27,274 nt of DNA from CAVRZY01 sp963725415 (GCA_963725415.1 CAVRZY010000234.1:1-27274), one strand, 5' to 3'; shown: positions 15,198 to 23,535, counted from the stretch's first letter. The notes: generated by a model from the sequence alone, not told the origin. Program-made: numbers and translations.

Positions 15198-15466
15198 GAA
15201 TAACGGACTGGTCCGGCTACTACCGCCCGGTCGGAATCGTGGATCGGGCCGGCAGGGGTTTGGCTTGACGGATACTCGTCTCGGGGACTGGGGCCGCGGA
15301 GTTCACTACCACCGTCACGGGGCCTCGAATACCCAACCGACAGTAGTAGCCAGTGCTGGCGCGCTGAGCGCCTCATAAAGGGACGAGGCCGAAACGGCCG
15401 GGAATGTGTGCCTCATGGGTTCGCCGGTCGAGACGCGCCGCGTCTGCTTGAAAACGGTTATGTCAG
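15198..15466 (+). repeat. 269-bp direct repeat, copy 1
   Basis: Matches 16682-16950 without gaps, with 13 differences (95%). Nearly all differences are in the first two thirds; from about 15375 on there is only one. Possible RNA pairings: GGCTACTAC (15215-15223) with GTAGTAGCC (15343-15351); GAGGC with GCCTC around a GGCC-GAAAC-GGCC hairpin (15385-15414); and the palindrome AGACGCG-C-CGCGTCT (15431-15445). It ends 69 bp before the receiver gene. No conserved reading frame was found. Confidence 0.8.
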
Positions 15467-15534
15467 GTTATACTTCGCGTGCGGGCAGGTGACGCTTGAC
15501 CGAAACAGCCACCCAGCCGGAAACCGCCGTCACC

Positions 15535-15936
15535 ATGTTGTTGATCGATTCGCTGGAAGAGGATCGCCTGAGACTAGCGCAGATCTTCACAAACTCCAAT
15601 TGGAAGGTGCGCTGGGCCAGCAGTTGCCGGCAGGCCATCGAAATCCTCCAGCAGACCCCAGCCCCGGTCGTGATCTGCGAGCGCGACCTCCCGGATGGGA
15701 CCTGGAGAGAGGTTCTCGAGGAAACCCACTTTTTGGCCGAGGCGCCGCTGTTGATTGTGGCTTCCCGGCTCGCAGACGATTTCCTTTGGGCGGAGGTACT
15801 GAACGTGGGCGGCTGGGATGTCTTGGCCAAGCCCCTGGAGGCCAAGGAAGTGATCTGGTCAGTCAACCTGGCCTGGAAAGAGTGGAACCGCCGCCTGCGC
15901 CACCCCACCGAGATGAAAGCCCTGGTGGCCGACTGA
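15535..15936 (+). CDS. Solo pseudo-receiver protein (phospho-Asp replaced by Glu), second copy
   Basis: A 133-residue CheY-like receiver with no output domain. The fold is better preserved than in its relative at 8308: LLIDSLEEDRLRLAQIF, VVICERDLPDGTWREVL, PLLIVASRL, GGWDVLAKPLE. The acidic pocket (D5, E8-E9) and Lys (K99, AKP) are kept, but the phospho-acceptor is Glu (E49 in ICERDLPDG), which often mimics the phosphorylated state. The usual family word is CDRDLPDG-like, so only one side chain has lengthened. ATG 15535 is preferred by alignment; TTG 15496 would add 13 residues. Partners are not evident from the neighbours. Confidence 0.75.
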   Translation: MLLIDSLEEDRLRLAQIFTNSNWKVRWASSCRQAIEILQQTPAPVVICERDLPDGTWREVLEETHFLAEAPLLIVASRLADDFLWAEVLNVGGWDVLAKPLEAKEVIWSVNLAWKEWNRRLRHPTEMKALVAD

Positions 15937-15948
15937 AGCCCGCGAAGA

Positions 15949-16051
15949 GAATTGATTTACTGACGATTGATTCATTGACGATTGCGCTGCGGCCTCCGGG
16001 TATGCCTCCGCCAATCCTCAATGAGAAAATCGTCAATCGTCAATTCAATTC
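15949..16051. repeat. Imperfect inverted repeat built on TGACGATTGA
   Basis: The left arm (15949-15985) contains GAATTGA, TGACGATTGATT and TTGACGATT; the right arm (16028-16051) reads AATCGTCAATCGTCAATTC. The reverse complement of the right arm follows the left arm with small gaps. It lies just after the receiver stop and could form a large hairpin. A related CAATTGACGATT lies at 22955. Confidence 0.5.
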
Positions 16052-16055
16052 TTCT

Positions 16056-16373
16056 TCATTCCCCGAAGTTGACTTCGCCCAGAGGAGCCGAAGGGGTACG
16101 GCTGGGGCTGGCTTCGGAACTCAGCGCGGCCGTTGGCGCTCGAGGCGGAGCGGGCGTCGAGGCCTCGATCCGTTCAGCCACCCGGTGGAGCGGCATGCCT
16201 TGAGCTTCCTGGAGAAAGCGCATGTTGTTCTGGCCGGAATCAAAGTCCACGCGCACCCAGTCCCCGTTGCGCACCTGCTCGCTGGCCACCAGGTTGGATA
16301 TGGGATATTCAACCTCAACTCCAGGTTGGATGCTGTCGGTGCTGCAATCCATACCGCCACAGCAGTAAACCAT
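16056..16373 (-). CDS. Small protein: MVYCCGG start joined to a Clp-ATPase-like C-terminal segment
   Basis: A 105-residue frame. The first 22 residues (MVYCCGGMDC, DSIQPGVEVE) are the product of the 112-bp repeat and match those at 8060. The next part (YPISNLVASEQVRNGDWVRVDFDSG, in pieces; MRFLQEAQG) resembles the C-terminal end of Clp-type AAA ATPases, where a YPLSNLIA-like helix is followed by GDxVxVDFD. The last 45 residues are Pro, Ala and Ser rich. It could be a true small protein or an old ATPase tail that gained a new start from the repeat. No ribosome site is visible. The Clp resemblance is from memory and should be tested. Confidence 0.45.
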   Translation of the reverse strand: MVYCCGGMDCSTDSIQPGVEVEYPISNLVASEQVRNGDWVRVDFDSGQNNMRFLQEAQGMPLHRVAERIEASTPAPPRAPTAALSSEASPSRTPSAPLGEVNFGE

Positions 16374-16418
16374 GCGCGCTCAGCGGGGTAGCGCTTTGCC
16401 GGCCGGCGAGGCACTATG
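16307..16418 (-). repeat. 112-bp repeat carrying the MVYCCGG start, copy 2 (inverted)
   Basis: Reverse-complement partner of 8015-8126, about 94% identical and gap-free. Differences within the coding part are mostly amino-acid changing (N to S, D to T, M to I, S to P), which argues against strong protein constraint, while the 45-bp leader has a single change. Confidence 0.75.
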
Positions 16419-16473
16419 TGGGGGCCACTTTAAGTGAGAAAGAGTCATCACGCGATCGAAAAGAATCGGAAAT

Positions 16474-16587
16474 TCAACTCGAAAAGCTCATGTCGACCTC
16501 GGCGGTCGGTATCGGCGCCGTCTCTTGGGCCACGGCTGTCAGGGCCCCGAGAACGAACAACGGGACCAAGAGTCTTGTTCGGTTTAT
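16474..16587 (-). pseudogene. Signal-peptide remnant of a lost secreted protein
   Basis: On the minus strand a frame reads INRTRLLVPLFVLGALTAVAQE, then about 16 residues and a TGA at 16474. This is a good signal peptide with an AAAGGA ribosome site seven bases upstream, but the codon at the start position is ATA. An ATG to ATA change and early truncation would explain it. Confidence 0.35.
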
Positions 16588-16681
16588 CGAAATATCCTTT
16601 CTTCTCTTTCACGGGCGAAGAGAACCTGCACTCGATTGAGTGGGGTCAACATGCCGGATCTCCCGCCTCTGATCGTCCGAC

Positions 16682-16950
16682 GAATAACGGACTGGTCCGG
16701 CTACTACCGCCAGGTCGGTATCGTGGATCGGGCCGGCAAGGGTTTCGCTTGACGGACACTCGTCTCGGGCGCTGGGGCCGCGGAGTTCACTACCACCGTC
16801 GCGGGGCCTCGAATACCCGACCGACAGTAGTAACCAATGCTGGCGCGCTGAGCGCCTGATAAAGGGACGAGGCCGAAACGGCCGGGAATGTGTGCCTCAT
16901 GGGTTCGCCGGTCGAGACGCGCCGCGTCTGCTCGAAAACGGTTATGTCAG
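16682..16950 (+). repeat. 269-bp direct repeat, copy 2, leader of the CotH gene
   Basis: Second copy of 15198-15466, offset by 1484 bp. Here it ends 30 bp before the CotH start codon, and its conserved 3' third would form the distal part of the 5' untranslated region. The long-range pairing GGCTACTAC with GTAGTAACC (16699-16707, 16827-16835) has one mismatch in this copy. Confidence 0.8.
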
Positions 16951-16979
16951 CAGCGACGAAAGGAAGGTGGACACATTCC

Positions 16980-18926
16980 ATGACCTGCAACGACGGCTCA
17001 CCTGTCAGGAACGCCGGCGCGCGGCTTCGTAGTCTCCTGATCGTGGCAACATTGGTCGCGACAGCAGCCACCACTGAGGCTCAAACGCAAGCCAACCGAT
17101 TCCTGGACGACTCCACGGTTCAGGTGATCAATCTCACCATGGACCCGAACGACTGGACGGCTCTCCAACAGAACTATCAGCTAAACACCTACTACCACGC
17201 AACGTTCACTTGGAATGGCATCACCGAAAACATCGGCGTCCGTTCGCATGGCGGCGGCAGCCGCAGCCCGGTCAAGCCGAATCTGGATCTGAACTTCGCC
17301 AAATACGACAAGACTCAAACCTTCCTCGGACTGCCCTTCGTGCTCATCAAGGCCAATAACGAGGATCCTTCCAATCTGCGCGAGTGGATCTCGATGAAGC
17401 TCTTCCGCAAGATGGGGCTGCCGGCACCGAGAGAAGCGCCTGCGCAGGTCTACATCAACGGCCAGTTGCTGGGTTTCTACTTTATCGTCGAGCACGAAGA
17501 TGAAACATTTCTGGGTCGATACTTCGGCGAAAGTGGCGGGTATTTGTATGAGTGGAAGCAGGACGGCTCATACGAGTTCAACGACCTGGGCACGGATCCG
17601 TCTGTCTACGCCTCGCTACTAGATCTGAAAACGAACCAGGCCTCTCCCGATCTCCAGAACTTTGTGAACCTGGTTCAGATCATCAACCGGGCTCCGAGTT
17701 CCACCTTCACCGACGACCAGTTCGTCGCCGCCCTCTCGACGTATCTCAACCCGGGGCTCTTCCTCACTCATATTGCCATTGAATCCGCCCTGGCTGAGTC
17801 CGACGGCATTTGTGGCGGTATGGCCGGGATGAACAACTTCTATATCTACCAGTTCCAGAACCAGACCCTCTACCAGATGATCGCCTGGGACAAGGACTTT
17901 ACGTTCTCCGATCCGAACGGCGACATCCTGTATGGAATCACAACGGGAACCAACATCAACCTGCTGGCTCAACGGCTGGCGGGGATACCCCAGTACAGGT
18001 CCCTGTACTTCAACGCGCTGGCGAAGGCCGAGTCTCTTCTGGGCGGCGCCGGCGGCTGGGCGGACCAAGAGATTGCCCGCGAATACGCCATCATTCATGA
18101 CACCGCTGTCAATGATCCAAACAAGCAATGCCCGAATTCGACTGGCCTTGGTCCCTGCGGAGTGCAGGACTTCGAAGGCAACGTCCAGTGGCTTCACACC
18201 TTCCTTTCCTCCCGATACAGCGTCGTGTTGACTGAGCTTGCTGCTGCCGGATATGTCGGCTCCTCTCCAGACCCTCAGATCCTGGAGGACGGGATTTCGG
18301 CGTGGGGGGGATCGCGCGGCGTGTCTCCGGGCGGTTTGGCTAGCATTGCTGGAACCAAGTTGGGACCAACACTCCAGGCGACCGCGGAACCGCTGCCACG
18401 CATCCTTGGAGATACATTTGTCTCGGTGGAAGGCGTGAGAGCTCCGCTCTTTGCGATCGCCCCAGGGAAGATCCAGTTCCTGGTACCTAGCGACATCCCG
18501 GTAGGTAGCGCCAGCATCGTAGTCTCCAACAGCGGTTCTATGACCAACACGATTGAGGTTGGAGTGCAAGCGGCCACACCCGACATCCTCGCGGTCGTAC
18601 ACTCGAATGGATCCGCGGTAACTCAAGAGGCTCCGGTCATTTCGGGAGAGACGCTGTCGCTCTATGCGACGGGTCTTGGCGCAGTCGACGGCAACCTGCC
18701 TATCGGCGCCGTCGGGCCTTCGGGTATCCCGGCCACGACAATCGATACACCTCAGGTCCTCCTCGGGAACGTGCCCCTGACGGTTACTTTCTCGGGACTG
18801 GCGCCGGGTTTTGTCGGTCTTTATCAGGTCAATGTGACGGTCCCGTCCACTTATGTTTCGGACGGTTCCGAGGTGTCGATACAGATCACTGGGAATGGGC
18901 AAACGGCATCGTGGGAGGCACACTAG
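16980..18926 (+). CDS. Secreted CotH-like kinase with C-terminal TIGR03437 domain
   Basis: A 648-residue exported protein. Signal peptide: LRSLLIVATLVATAATTEAQ. The CotH family domain (about 45-370) shows NLTMDPNDW, GVRSHGGGSR, LDLNFAKYD, REWISMKLFRKMGLPAPR, VYINGQLLGFYFIVEHEDE and the metal/ATP site region MIAWDKDFTF (WDKD 303-306). In spore formers CotH phosphorylates coat proteins; non-spore-forming relatives are secreted and uncharacterised. A Solibacter-type C-terminal domain follows (about 430-645; IAPGKIQFLVPSDIPVGSA, ISGETLSLYATGLG, GLYQVNVTVPS). ATG 16980 was chosen because GGAAGGTGG lies before it; the frame is open upstream into the repeat. Confidence 0.88.
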   Translation: MTCNDGSPVRNAGARLRSLLIVATLVATAATTEAQTQANRFLDDSTVQVINLTMDPNDWTALQQNYQLNTYYHATFTWNGITENIGVRSHGGGSRSPVKPNLDLNFAKYDKTQTFLGLPFVLIKANNEDPSNLREWISMKLFRKMGLPAPREAPAQVYINGQLLGFYFIVEHEDETFLGRYFGESGGYLYEWKQDGSYEFNDLGTDPSVYASLLDLKTNQASPDLQNFVNLVQIINRAPSSTFTDDQFVAALSTYLNPGLFLTHIAIESALAESDGICGGMAGMNNFYIYQFQNQTLYQMIAWDKDFTFSDPNGDILYGITTGTNINLLAQRLAGIPQYRSLYFNALAKAESLLGGAGGWADQEIAREYAIIHDTAVNDPNKQCPNSTGLGPCGVQDFEGNVQWLHTFLSSRYSVVLTELAAAGYVGSSPDPQILEDGISAWGGSRGVSPGGLASIAGTKLGPTLQATAEPLPRILGDTFVSVEGVRAPLFAIAPGKIQFLVPSDIPVGSASIVVSNSGSMTNTIEVGVQAATPDILAVVHSNGSAVTQEAPVISGETLSLYATGLGAVDGNLPIGAVGPSGIPATTIDTPQVLLGNVPLTVTFSGLAPGFVGLYQVNVTVPSTYVSDGSEVSIQITGNGQTASWEAH

Positions 18927-19403
18927 GATCTCCGGAGTCGCCCGTGTCCGTCGCCGAAATGCACACCGGGCCGCGCCACCCTGTCGCTGCGCAGCGAAAT
19001 ACGGCCGCGAAGGGAGTGACCTCGGGCCTCTGGAATAGAGGTAGAAGCATAAAGCTAACTCGCGACGGACGGACTCCCCGCCCTAAAAGGGTACGATGAA
19101 AATTGCTCGCCATTGGCGCCGCGACCCCATCAAATCAATCCACCATCCCTTTCGGAATGTTTCCCTGTTTTTTGGACTGCAGGTGGAATATGCTCACTTT
19201 CAGCCTGGCCAGTGGGCAGAACCGGCCCATCGAGTGCTGCTGGAGGCATCTGGAACCACCCGTCGAGCGGGCGCTCACAGCGGGGGGCGATGGGGTGTAT
19301 ACTGTAGCTAGCCAGGGGTCCAAAATGGAAATCCTGACCAACGTAGCCACCCATACAGCCGGGGTGGCGCAAAGCAACCAAGCGGGTCTTTAAAAGGAGG
19401 AGC
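18927..19403. other. Intergenic region upstream of the complete TonB receptor
   Basis: No convincing gene. It contains a possible -10 box TATACT (19298-19303) with no good -35 partner, and ends in the strong ribosome site AAAAGGAGG. A 71-codon frame at 19096-19311 lacks family features. Confidence 0.4.
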
Positions 19404-22400
19404 ATGAGTATGTCTCGCATTGTGATTTGCCTGGCAGTCAGCCTTGTGCTGCTGGGCACACCCATGGCGTATTCCCAAGAGGTCCGCGCCAGCGTGACGG
19501 GTTTGGTCACCGATCCCACTGGGGCGGCGGTCGCCGGCGCCAAGGTGGCGGTGACCAACTTGGCCACAAACATCGCGGTTACGACCGAGAGCAACGACAC
19601 GGGGAACTACGTCACCCCGTTTCTGGCTCCCGGGAACTATCAGATGACCGTGGAGGCGACCGGTTTCAAGAAGTTCGTGCGCGAAAACATAGTCTTGCAG
19701 GCCATGGGCGCGGCCCGCATTGACGTCCAACTCCAGCTCGGCGCGCTCACCGAAAGCATCACGGTCAGCGAGGCCGTATCGGTTCTGGAGACCGAAAGCG
19801 CCTCGCGTTCGCAGCTCATCCCCAACCAGATAGTGATGGACGTGCCGACGCAGGGCCGGAACATTTTCCAGTTGGCCTGGTCGGCCGCGGGCGTGATCAA
19901 GAACGGCAACTGGCAGTACCTGCGCTACTGGGATATCGGGGGCATGACCGGGTTCTCCATCAATGGCGGAAGGGTCAGTAACAATGAGGTCCTGCTCGAC
20001 GGCGTCAGCGACGTGCAGGCCGGCCGCACCATCATTCACGCCCCGCCCCCCGAAACCGTTCAGGAGTTCAAAGCCCTCACCAACACCTACGACGCCCAGT
20101 ACGGACGCACCGGCGGCGGGATCGTCTCGATCGTCACCAAGGGCGGCGCCAACCAGTTCCATGGTGTGGCATTTGAGGACTTCCAGAACTACCATCTCAA
20201 TGCCAACACCTTCGAGCTGAATGCCGCGGGTCTGCCGAAGGGGGCTGTGCATCTCAACACCTTCGGAGTCAACCTCAATGGCCCGGTGTACATCCCCAAG
20301 GTGTTCGATGGCCGCAACCGGCTATTCTTCCTGATCAATCGCGAATATGTCCGGCAGCGAACCGCCGACCCAGGCGTTTACACCTTCCCGCTGATGGCTT
20401 GGCGCAGCGGCGACTTCTCCACCTTGTACAACGCTTCGGGCCAGCCGGTATTGATCTATGACCCGCTGACCGTGGACAAGACGACCAACAGGCGCCAGCC
20501 GTTCGCCGGCAATGTGATCCCAACCAATCGGCTCAGCCCGATCGCGGTGAACGCGCTGAAGTACTACCCGCCGCCCCTGAGCGAGGGCACCGGGCCGGGG
20601 CACGTCAACAACTACACGTTCCCGTCGCGCTGGATTGCCGGCTGCGATGCCTGGATCGGCCGCATAGACTACTCCATCAACTCGAAGAACAACGTTTACT
20701 TCCGGTACGGTGAGAATCCGTATTGGGAGTACCGGTCGCTGGTCTTCGTCTCGGACATCTCGATTTTGAACCCGGCGGAGCCTTCGGGGAATTCCCCGCT
20801 GAAGCGCGACGGCCGCACCTGGATGTTCGACTGGACCTCGACCTTGTCTCCGCGCATGACCTTCGACCTGCGAGTGGGCCTCAACCGCTGGGAATCTGCC
20901 GGCGGGAGCTTCATGGGAGGCAACTACGATCCGAAACAACTCGGCTTCGATCCCGCCCTGGTCAATCAGTTCACGGTCTTCCAGTTCCCGAACTTCAGCC
21001 TGGGACAGTATCAGGGCATGGGCTCGAGCGTGCTCAATTGGGGCGCCAACGACACTTACAGCTTCCAACCCAACATGAACCTGGTGGTGGGCCGTCATTT
21101 CCTGAAGTGGGGTTTTGATGCCCGCCAGTACAAGGACTACACGGAGAACCCCGGTTACGCCAGTGGCGCTTACACGTTCACCAAGGCGTGGACGCAGGCT
21201 AACCTGCTCGCGGGGGATATCACCTCCGGCAATGAGCTGGCTTCCTTCCTGCTGGGCTACCCGGCCAGCGGTTATGTGGACAAGAACTTTGCCCCCGCCT
21301 TCGCCCACCGCTACTTCGCCCTGTTCTTGCAGGACGATTTCAAGATCAGCAACCGGATGACCCTCAACCTGGGTCTGCGGTGGGACTACGAGACTCCCAA
21401 CCACGAGCGCTTTAACCGCATGGTGCGGGGCCTGGATTTCAACGCGCCCAGCCCCATCGCTTCCCAGGTCCAGGGCTTCAACGCGAAGGGCGCAGTCCTG
21501 TTCCCAGGCATCAACGGCCAGCCCGGCGGCGCGTTCAACTCCGACCGGAACAACTTCCAGCCGCGGGTGGGCGTGGCCTACAGAATCAGTCCGAAGTGGG
21601 TCCTCCGCGGCGGCTATGGCCTCTACTACCTGGGCCAGAACGAGAATGGTTCGACCAACGGCTTCAGCCAGCGCACCAATGTCATTCCCACTATCGACAG
21701 CTACACTCCGGCCGTGACCATGACCAACCCGTTCTCGGATTATACGAACGGGCAGTTGCTCTCGCCGACCGGCGCCGCCCAGGGAGCAGCCAGCTTCCTG
21801 GGCCAGAGCGTACAGGCAAACTGGTTCAACCGGCCGCTGCCGTACTCGCATCAGTATTCCTTCGACATCCAGCGTGAGTTGCCGGGCAACTTCCTGTTGG
21901 AAGTCGGCTACGTCGGCAACCAGACCCGGAAGCTCCCGATCAATTTCGGGGTCAACTATGTCCCCATCGACCAGCTTGGCCGCCGCACCGCCGCGGGCGC
22001 CATCGACAATGCCTACTACACGGCGCAGGTGCCCAATCCCTTCGCGGGTCTGATTCCGAACAACGCCGCCCTGAACGGGGCGACCATCCAGCGGGTGGTC
22101 CTGATGTATCCCTACCCGCAGTACAGTGGCGTCACGGCCTACCAGGTGCCCGTTGGCAGAGCCCGCTACGATGGCTTCCAGATGAAGTTCAGCAAGCGCT
22201 ACTCCCGGGGCCTCACCCTGGTGGGCAGCTACAGCATCATGAAGAACCTGGAGCGGGTGACCGTTCTGAACGCCCAGTATTGGTCGCTGTCGGATCCGTT
22301 GAACCCCACCCTCGAGAAGCGGTCGGCGGGGGGGATCGACATCCCGCAGAAGTTCGTTGCTAGCGGTGTGTATGAACTGCCGTTCGGCAAGGGACGTCCT

Positions 22401-22901
22401 TACGCCAACAGCTCCAAGGCTCTGGACCACATCGTGGGCGGCTGGCAGTTGAACTGGGACATCACCTACCAGAGGGGATGGGTCTTTGACTATCCCACTA
22501 CGGCGCAAGTAACGCCTGGCAGCGCCAAGCTCGCGAACCCCACCGAAAGACAATGGTTCAATACCGCGCTCTGGGCCGGCGCCAAGGGGCAGGAACCATA
22601 TACGCTCAGAAACTTCCCGACCCTGTTCAGCGATGTCCGCGGAAACGGTTACCAGAACTGGGACTTCTCCGTCTCCAAGTACTTCCCGATCCACGAGTCG
22701 GTGAGGTTGCAGTTCCGTGGTGAACTGATCAACGCCCTCAATCACCCGTGGCGTCCGAGCGCCAGCAGTCCAGGTGGGGGAGGAGCAGGGGCGACCGCGG
22801 GCAACGGGCTGGACTTCACCAATCCCAGCTTCGGCATGCTTCAGGTGGTGCAGAGCAACCTGCCGCGCTGGTTCAAGCTGTGCCTGTACCTCCACTGGTA
22901 G
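19404..22901 (+). CDS. TonB-dependent outer-membrane receptor (Oar-like), complete
   Basis: A 1165-residue outer-membrane receptor, typical in length for Acidobacteria. Signal peptide (IVICLAVSLVLLGTPMAYSQ); carboxypeptidase-regulatory-like domain (about 25-105; ASVTGLVTDPTGAAVAGAK, VEATGFKKFVREN); TonB plug (about 120-235; SQLIPNQIVMDVPTQGRN, GFSINGGRVSNNEVLLDGV, NTYDAQYGRTGGGIVSIVTK); then a long barrel ending in an aromatic residue (FKLCLYLHW). Such proteins bring bulky substrates, often glycan fragments or chelates, into the periplasm using TonB. GGAGG is three bases from ATG 19404 and nine from the in-frame ATG 19410, so the second may be the true start. No enzyme or transporter gene is adjacent, so the ligand is unknown. 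Confidence 0.95.
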   Translation: MSMSRIVICLAVSLVLLGTPMAYSQEVRASVTGLVTDPTGAAVAGAKVAVTNLATNIAVTTESNDTGNYVTPFLAPGNYQMTVEATGFKKFVRENIVLQAMGAARIDVQLQLGALTESITVSEAVSVLETESASRSQLIPNQIVMDVPTQGRNIFQLAWSAAGVIKNGNWQYLRYWDIGGMTGFSINGGRVSNNEVLLDGVSDVQAGRTIIHAPPPETVQEFKALTNTYDAQYGRTGGGIVSIVTKGGANQFHGVAFEDFQNYHLNANTFELNAAGLPKGAVHLNTFGVNLNGPVYIPKVFDGRNRLFFLINREYVRQRTADPGVYTFPLMAWRSGDFSTLYNASGQPVLIYDPLTVDKTTNRRQPFAGNVIPTNRLSPIAVNALKYYPPPLSEGTGPGHVNNYTFPSRWIAGCDAWIGRIDYSINSKNNVYFRYGENPYWEYRSLVFVSDISILNPAEPSGNSPLKRDGRTWMFDWTSTLSPRMTFDLRVGLNRWESAGGSFMGGNYDPKQLGFDPALVNQFTVFQFPNFSLGQYQGMGSSVLNWGANDTYSFQPNMNLVVGRHFLKWGFDARQYKDYTENPGYASGAYTFTKAWTQANLLAGDITSGNELASFLLGYPASGYVDKNFAPAFAHRYFALFLQDDFKISNRMTLNLGLRWDYETPNHERFNRMVRGLDFNAPSPIASQVQGFNAKGAVLFPGINGQPGGAFNSDRNNFQPRVGVAYRISPKWVLRGGYGLYYLGQNENGSTNGFSQRTNVIPTIDSYTPAVTMTNPFSDYTNGQLLSPTGAAQGAASFLGQSVQANWFNRPLPYSHQYSFDIQRELPGNFLLEVGYVGNQTRKLPINFGVNYVPIDQLGRRTAAGAIDNAYYTAQVPNPFAGLIPNNAALNGATIQRVVLMYPYPQYSGVTAYQVPVGRARYDGFQMKFSKRYSRGLTLVGSYSIMKNLERVTVLNAQYWSLSDPLNPTLEKRSAGGIDIPQKFVASGVYELPFGKGRPYANSSKALDHIVGGWQLNWDITYQRGWVFDYPTTAQVTPGSAKLANPTERQWFNTALWAGAKGQEPYTLRNFPTLFSDVRGNGYQNWDFSVSKYFPIHESVRLQFRGELINALNHPWRPSASSPGGGGAGATAGNGLDFTNPSFGMLQVVQSNLPRWFKLCLYLHW
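22642..22790 (+). repeat. 149-bp segment of the receptor gene, duplicated at 23332
   Basis: Encodes a late barrel segment (NWDFSVSKYFPIHESVRLQF, GELINALNHPWRPSAS). Matches 23332-23480 without gaps, with 11 differences (about 93%). Confidence 0.85.
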
Positions 22902-22927
22902 TAGGAGGTCGTTGAGGCTGGATGTAG

Positions 22928-22953
22928 CCGGCGGCACTGTCCGGTGCCGCCGG
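22928..22953 (+). terminator. Hairpin after the TonB receptor gene
   Basis: CCGGCGGCAC and GTGCCGCCGG form a perfect 10-bp stem over a TGTCCG loop, 26 bp after the stop. There is no T-run, so it may act as a weak or Rho-assisted terminator or as a 3' end stabiliser. Confidence 0.6.
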
Positions 22954-23102
22954 GCAATTGACGATTAGCGTGCCGGGCTGCGCTGGAGACAGCCATCGTC
23001 GACCGGCAATTCAGCGACCGTCAACTTGGCCAGCCCGGCCGCTCGGCCCATAATCGGCGCTTGGGCCGTCTGGATGGTTGTGGCTTGCGCTGCTGTGTCT
23101 GA

Positions 23103-23207
23103 CTCTTCGCCCTCACCGCCAGCTTTGGCGGGGTGAGAGGCGCTGCTGCCCGCCGGATAAGCTCCCCTCTGGTGGCGCTGGTGAACGAACTCCGTGACCG
23201 ATCATGA
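23103..23207 (+). pseudogene. Antitoxin C-terminal fragment upstream of VapC
   Basis: An open stretch ends ISSPLVALVNELRDRS with a TGA that overlaps the toxin ATG (ATGA at 23204-23207), the normal coupling of an antitoxin to its VapC toxin. There is a stop just upstream at 23100-23102 and no start, so only the tail remains. The antitoxin family cannot be set from this piece. Confidence 0.4.
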
Positions 23208-23331
23208 GCATCGCGCTGCTGGACGTCAACGTGTTGGTGGCGCTGTTCGATCCGGCGCACCCGAACCACGAGGATGCGCATCGGTGGTTCGGTCGCAATC
23301 GCAAACGGGGGTGGGCAACGTGTCCCATGAC
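23204..23331 (+). pseudogene. VapC-type PIN-domain toxin, N-terminal fragment
   Basis: The first 43 residues of a PIN-domain ribonuclease toxin: MSIALLDVNVLVALFDPAHP, NHEDAHRWFGRN and RGWATCPMT. D7 is the first metal ligand. At 23332 the sequence changes abruptly into DNA copied from a TonB receptor gene, in a different frame, and the chimeric frame runs on to 23557. The expected VapC continuation after CPMT is E-N-G, and the receptor DNA at the join reads GAAACGG, so the junction may have formed at a short microhomology. The remaining catalytic acids are lost, so it cannot be an active toxin. Confidence 0.75.
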
Positions 23332-23480
23332 GAAACGGTTACCAGAACTGGGACGCCTCCGTCTGGAAGTACTTCCCGATCCACGAGTCGGTAAGGTTGC
23401 AGTTCCGTGGCGAACTGATCAACGCCCTCAACCACCCGTGGCGCCCGAGCGCCAGCAACCCGGGTGGGGGAGGAGCAGGG
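23332..23480 (+). pseudogene. Tail fragment of a second TonB-dependent receptor
   Basis: Copy of the barrel segment at 22642-22790 with 11 substitutions. It reads NWDASVWKYFPIHESVRLQF and GELINALNHPWRPSASNPGG. Several substitutions are silent, and WDASVWK is the commoner family wording, so it more likely derives from a paralogous receptor than from a recent copy of this one. It is cut at both ends: by the VapC fragment on the left and by a TAG right after GGAGCAGGG on the right. Confidence 0.75.
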
Positions 23481-23535
23481 TAGTCTTGCGCACCAAGGGT
23501 GGATGCTGTCTGCGCCCCGGCCGGCGCGGCCCGCT

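Noticed and set aside
14648..15376. A complete 242-residue minus-strand protein
   Set aside because: Only about 104 residues (14879-15190) resemble a transposase; the flanks read through a repeat on one side and antisense to the secreted-protein gene on the other.
15360..15420. Thiamine, cyclic-di-GMP or cobalamin riboswitch in the 269-bp repeat
   Set aside because: Isolated words such as CTGAGCG and GGGACG resemble parts of known riboswitches, but none of the full consensus cores is present.
15408..16391. A 327-codon plus-strand frame spanning the receiver region
   Set aside because: It overlaps the receiver gene in another frame, crosses repeats, and has no family features.
19096..19311. 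A 71-residue plus-strand gene
   Set aside because: No ribosome site, unusual composition and no family resemblance; it overlaps the likely promoter region of the receptor.
20322..22937. Long open frame of 871 codons on the minus strand
   Set aside because: It lies wholly antisense to the well-supported TonB receptor, shows no domain features and arises from the high GC and codon bias of that gene.
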